A stretch of DNA of 64,000 bases, taken from JBBQUN01 sp963717115 (GTDB lineage: Bacteria; Actinomycetota; Acidimicrobiia; Acidimicrobiales; SZUA-35). Shown piece after piece: positions 61,237 to 64,000 of this stretch (positions are counted from its first letter, which is position 1; each line of letters starts with the position of its first letter). The translations under genes were made by a program, and so were the position numbers. The stretch is taken from positions 992,001 to 1,056,000 of the forward strand of contig CAVQVO010000020.1 in the NCBI GenBank assembly GCA_963717115.1, given 5' to 3'. The notes below the pieces were generated by a model. That model ran no database searches and was not told the origin of the DNA. It worked only from the letters and a program-made list of their open reading frames with translations.

Positions 61237-62486
61237 ATCCACAGCGAGGCGGCGAGCAGCGTCTCGGCGATGATGGTCGTGAGGGCTGCCGCCTGCCAGT
61301 TCCCACTCGGGATGAGGATCAGATTCAGCACGAGGTTGACGATCGTCGCCACCACCGTGAGCCACAGTCTCGCCACCTGATGGCCGGAGGCCGTGAGCAC
61401 GTTCCCGATCGGGAACTGCAGGGCCTTGATGGCCGGCAGGACGCAGAGCAGGCGAATGACCTCTGCGGTTTCGGCGTACTCGGAGGGAAGGACCAGATCG
61501 ACGGCGAATCCGGCGGTGACCAGGAGCCCGAGCGAGACGCCGATCGACAACGCCAGCGCCTGCAGCGTGACGCGCCGACCCTGGGCGATGCCGGTGGAGA
61601 CCCCGTGGGACCCCGCTTCGAACATGACCTTGTCGTTGGCCCGGATCAGCGCCATCAGCGGCACGAGGGCCAGCGATGCGATGCGGTAGCCGGCGGCGTA
61701 GAACCCCGCACCCGCATCGTGACCATAGCGAAGCAGGATCGGTCGATCCGATGCGGACAGGAAGCCCTCCGCCGTGCTCCCGAAGGCGTAGGCGATGCCT
61801 GACCGATACTCCTCGAACGGTGTCGTCCGCAACCGGACGATCGTGCGCGTGTGCCGCATCAGCACGAGGTGGGCCACGGCGGTCCCCAGGAGCCCGAAGA
61901 TCAGCAGATTCCAGCACCAAGCCGACAACGTCTTGTCCTGAAAGGCCACGAAGAAGCCCAGACCCCCGAGCCGAACCGTGGCGTTGGCGATGCGGATCTC
62001 GGCGGCCAGCCGGAGCTGACCGAGGGCGACGGCGTACTGAATGGCGTACTCGGCGAGGCTGAGGCCGACGAGTTGGCCCCCGAGCGTGAGCGCCACGAGC
62101 GATCGATCGATCCCGGGAAGGACGAGGGGTTGCAGTGCCACGGCCACGATGGTCGTTGCCACGGTTCCGAAGAAGGCGACCGAGAAGGCGAGGTCGAAGT
62201 CCTTGTTGGGGTCGGTCGAGACGACGACCCGCTTGAGGAGCAGCCAGGCGCTCCCGAACGTGGCGATCGGAGCTCCGATGCTCGCAACGGCCATCAGGCC
62301 ACCGAGCACCCCGTAGGTGTCCGGTTCGAAGAACTGGGTCAGCGCCAGGAACAGGACGGCGCTGGTCAGCAGACCGACCACTTCGTTGACCAGCGACCAA
62401 GCGAATCGATGGGCCTGCTCGCGACCGGATCCTGCGGCTCCGAAGTCGGCGCTCCCGGAGGGTTCGTCTTGGGCTGTCGACGTCAT
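61170..62486 (-). CDS. Wzx-like polysaccharide flippase
   Basis: 438 residues with twelve or more hydrophobic segments typical of the MATE/Wzx group (AWSLVNEVVGLLTSAVLFLALTQFF; GGQLVGLSLAEYAIQYAVALG; ASDRPILLRYGHDAGAGFYAAGYRIASLALVPLMA). It flips lipid-linked repeats. ATG 62486 overlaps the stop of the next gene (ATGA), and its 3' end overlaps the O-antigen ligase gene. Confidence 0.85.
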   Translation of the reverse strand: MTSTAQDEPSGSADFGAAGSGREQAHRFAWSLVNEVVGLLTSAVLFLALTQFFEPDTYGVLGGLMAVASIGAPIATFGSAWLLLKRVVVSTDPNKDFDLAFSVAFFGTVATTIVAVALQPLVLPGIDRSLVALTLGGQLVGLSLAEYAIQYAVALGQLRLAAEIRIANATVRLGGLGFFVAFQDKTLSAWCWNLLIFGLLGTAVAHLVLMRHTRTIVRLRTTPFEEYRSGIAYAFGSTAEGFLSASDRPILLRYGHDAGAGFYAAGYRIASLALVPLMALIRANDKVMFEAGSHGVSTGIAQGRRVTLQALALSIGVSLGLLVTAGFAVDLVLPSEYAETAEVIRLLCVLPAIKALQFPIGNVLTASGHQVARLWLTVVATIVNLVLNLILIPSGNWQAAALTTIIAETLLAASLWIYAVVVSRWERRAGSTAVSASG

Positions 62487-64000
62487 GGGAGCTCGGCGGA
62501 TTCGATCGGGAGGTGGAGAACGGTGGTCAGCAGATGGTCGAGCCCGACCGTACCAACGCCGCGAATCGACCACGCCGGCACACGCTTCCCGAACGATGAG
62601 GAGTGCCACCCATCGATCGGGTCGATCGAACCACGGTTCGCCGACCACCGCAGTTCGGGCGGCAGGACCAGTCTCGCCGCGAGTGCCCGGCCGCCATGCT
62701 CCCAGGACAGCTGGGCGACGCCATCCACCCAGCCGAGGTCGACCAACGGCCCGAGGGGCAGGCGCAACTCGACGGGGACGGTGACCGTCGGATCGGACCC
62801 CACCAGTCGATCGGTGACGGTCAGGGTGCGGTGCTCGGGCGTCCACACGACCCGTCGCTGGTGGAGCACCCCGAATCGGCCGAGGTAGCCGTCGTGCTCG
62901 CCCAGCACCGAGCGAGTTCCGTCGACGGTCTCGTCGTGCAGGAGGCGGGTCCGAGCCACCGACGACCACAGGAAGGTGCCCGATGGCATCGATTGGTCGA
63001 GTCCATCGATCGAGAGCGTGGCATGGGCGGCGGTCGATCGGAAGTGATCCCGCCAGACGGGATCGTTGCCGTAGCAGAAGGTACCCGGATCGGCCACGAT
63101 CTCGACGCCCTGGTGACGCACTTCGAGCGCCAGCGCATCGGCGTGGGCATGGGCATACAGCGGGCCCAGCCCGTGGGGCCCCACATCGAATCGCCACCAC
63201 GTGTCACCGTCCCGGACGATGGCCATACCGGCATCATCGAACGACGCCCGTCGGACCGAGGGTCGGTCTCCCACGTCGAGCGACCGGTCCCCGAGGAGCA
63301 TCGATCGGAGATCCGGCCTGGTCACCGGCCACCAGTCGAGCGCACCGAACAAGGCCGCACCCGTCGCCAGTTGGCTTGCGACCGCGTCATGGTCGGGGCG
63401 ATCGAGCAGGACGCCATGGGCGGAGTCGTCGTCGCCCTGCCGGGGCGCACCACCGAGCTGGTCGCACACCCCGGCCTGCGCGTCGAGCATGCTCGCCACG
63501 GTGTGCCAGGCGGCGAACCCGTGCCCGCCCCACTCGAGCTCGACGACGGCCGGGAGCGTCAGCTCGAGCACGAAGGTGTGATAGCCGCTGGCCAGCTCGC
63601 GGTTGATCCCCGACGGAAAGGTCTGGGCGCGCAGTTGTTCGGCCAACTCCGACGAGGCCTCCTCGCGCCAGCGTTCCGAGTCGGCGAACCAGGGAAAGGC
63701 CGTCGCGGCTGCGGCGAGTCCCGACACCTCGGCGATTCGATGGTTGTTGGCCGAACTCCCGGTGCTCGGGAATGCGGCGAGCCATTGCTGGTGGCGGGCC
63801 AGTTGCTCGACGAAGATCGGGTTCTCCTCGAAGAGGGCGGTCACTCCCGACCACGTGCCGAGCAACCGGCGGAGCCAGATCCACGACTGGAGGCGCATCC
63901 CGATCTCGATGCCGCTCGACCAGTGCACACCCGCCATGAACGGGGAGGCCGCCATCCAGGCCGACAGGTCGGCTTCGACACGCCGGGCGAATCGTTCGTC
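62483..64000 (-). CDS. Heparinase II/III-like protein, 5' end beyond window
   Basis: At least 505 residues; the frame is open to 64000, so the start is missing. An N-terminal alpha/alpha-barrel part (WIWLRRLLGTW; HRIAEVSGLAAAATAFPWF; HTFVLELTLPAVVELEW) is followed by the beta-sandwich with GPLYAHAHADALALEVRHQG, ADPGTFCYGNDPVWRDHFRS and AHATLSIDGLDQS. It may cleave acidic polysaccharide, trimming or releasing the polymer made by this cluster. ATGA overlap with the flippase. Confidence 0.85.
   Translation of the reverse strand, partial: DERFARRVEADLSAWMAASPFMAGVHWSSGIEIGMRLQSWIWLRRLLGTWSGVTALFEENPIFVEQLARHQQWLAAFPSTGSSANNHRIAEVSGLAAAATAFPWFADSERWREEASSELAEQLRAQTFPSGINRELASGYHTFVLELTLPAVVELEWGGHGFAAWHTVASMLDAQAGVCDQLGGAPRQGDDDSAHGVLLDRPDHDAVASQLATGAALFGALDWWPVTRPDLRSMLLGDRSLDVGDRPSVRRASFDDAGMAIVRDGDTWWRFDVGPHGLGPLYAHAHADALALEVRHQGVEIVADPGTFCYGNDPVWRDHFRSTAAHATLSIDGLDQSMPSGTFLWSSVARTRLLHDETVDGTRSVLGEHDGYLGRFGVLHQRRVVWTPEHRTLTVTDRLVGSDPTVTVPVELRLPLGPLVDLGWVDGVAQLSWEHGGRALAARLVLPPELRWSANRGSIDPIDGWHSSSFGKRVPAWSIRGVGTVGLDHLLTTVLHLPIESAELP

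Noticed and set aside
59797..62400. 867-codon minus-strand frame opposite the O-antigen ligase
   Set aside because: Shadow frame rich in Arg/Gly/Asp with no domain; the opposite strand shows membrane helices and ligase motifs.

Overview
The window is a very GC-rich (roughly two-thirds G+C), densely packed chromosomal segment. An MshD mycothiol synthase, an ANTAR-type PdtaR regulator and the order pdtaR – polA – rpsA – (coaE), also known from mycobacteria, point to Actinomycetota. The tad locus style, the many leaderless genes and the protein flavour suggest an Acidimicrobiia/Ilumatobacter-like bacterium. This placement is inference from remembered families, not a search.

Layout. (1) 1-12.2 kb: the first codons of coaE at the left edge, a LuxR-type two-component pair, two Flp pilins, an array of degenerate repeats, a GT-C-like membrane protein, and a minus-strand tad secretion operon (cpaB-cpaE/tadZ-tadA-tadB-tadC). 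This block sits between rpsA and coaE, which are neighbours in mycobacteria. (2) 12.3-18.5 kb: three perfect hairpins, rpsA, a frameshifted SAM methyltransferase, polA (frameshifted), pdtaR, a small coiled-coil protein and tRNA-Leu(CAA). (3) 18.6-24.2 kb: a FASII cluster fabD-fabH-fabG / acpP-fabF, then a FabZ-like hot-dog protein and a Bcp peroxiredoxin on the other strand. (4) 24.3-28.7 kb: HU, a truncated haemoglobin, an ECF sigma/anti-sigma pair headed by a leaderless small ORF, and leuA behind a leucine-rich leader peptide. (5) 28.7-43.2 kb: trp genes (trpC, trpF, trpB, trpA, trpE) and his genes (hisD-C-B-H-A-F, hisI), interspersed with YgfZ, an ABM monooxygenase, an SGNH hydrolase, a GroES-like protein and an alpha/beta hydrolase. 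trpD, hisG and hisE are absent here. (6) 43.3-51.7 kb: nth, mshD, rlmN, a low-molecular-weight PTP, menG, a Tat-exported dimethylformamidase-like/DUF4214 protein and an LPxTG surface protein. (7) 51.9-64 kb: an exopolysaccharide locus with a GT4 glycosyltransferase, a WecG/TagA transferase, AsnB, a HAD-type protein, a Wzz/tyrosine autokinase, an O-antigen ligase, a Wzx-like flippase and a heparinase-like protein cut by the window edge.

The genes form tightly coupled operons, mostly with 4-bp ATGA/GTGA overlaps. Isolated genes very often show a TANNNT -10 box 6-8 bases before the start codon, so leaderless translation seems common. Six single-base frame breaks in four otherwise intact genes (methyltransferase x2, polA, bcp x2, SGNH hydrolase) look more like sequence errors than decay, because polA is among them.

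The most interesting features are the tad island between rpsA and coaE with its triple hairpin boundary, the leaderless leu attenuator, a 24-bp divergent promoter serving two leaderless genes, a FabD carrying a lipoyl-like tail, and a leaderless uORF coupled to an ECF sigma factor. I did not see a defence island, CRISPR array, prophage or transposon.
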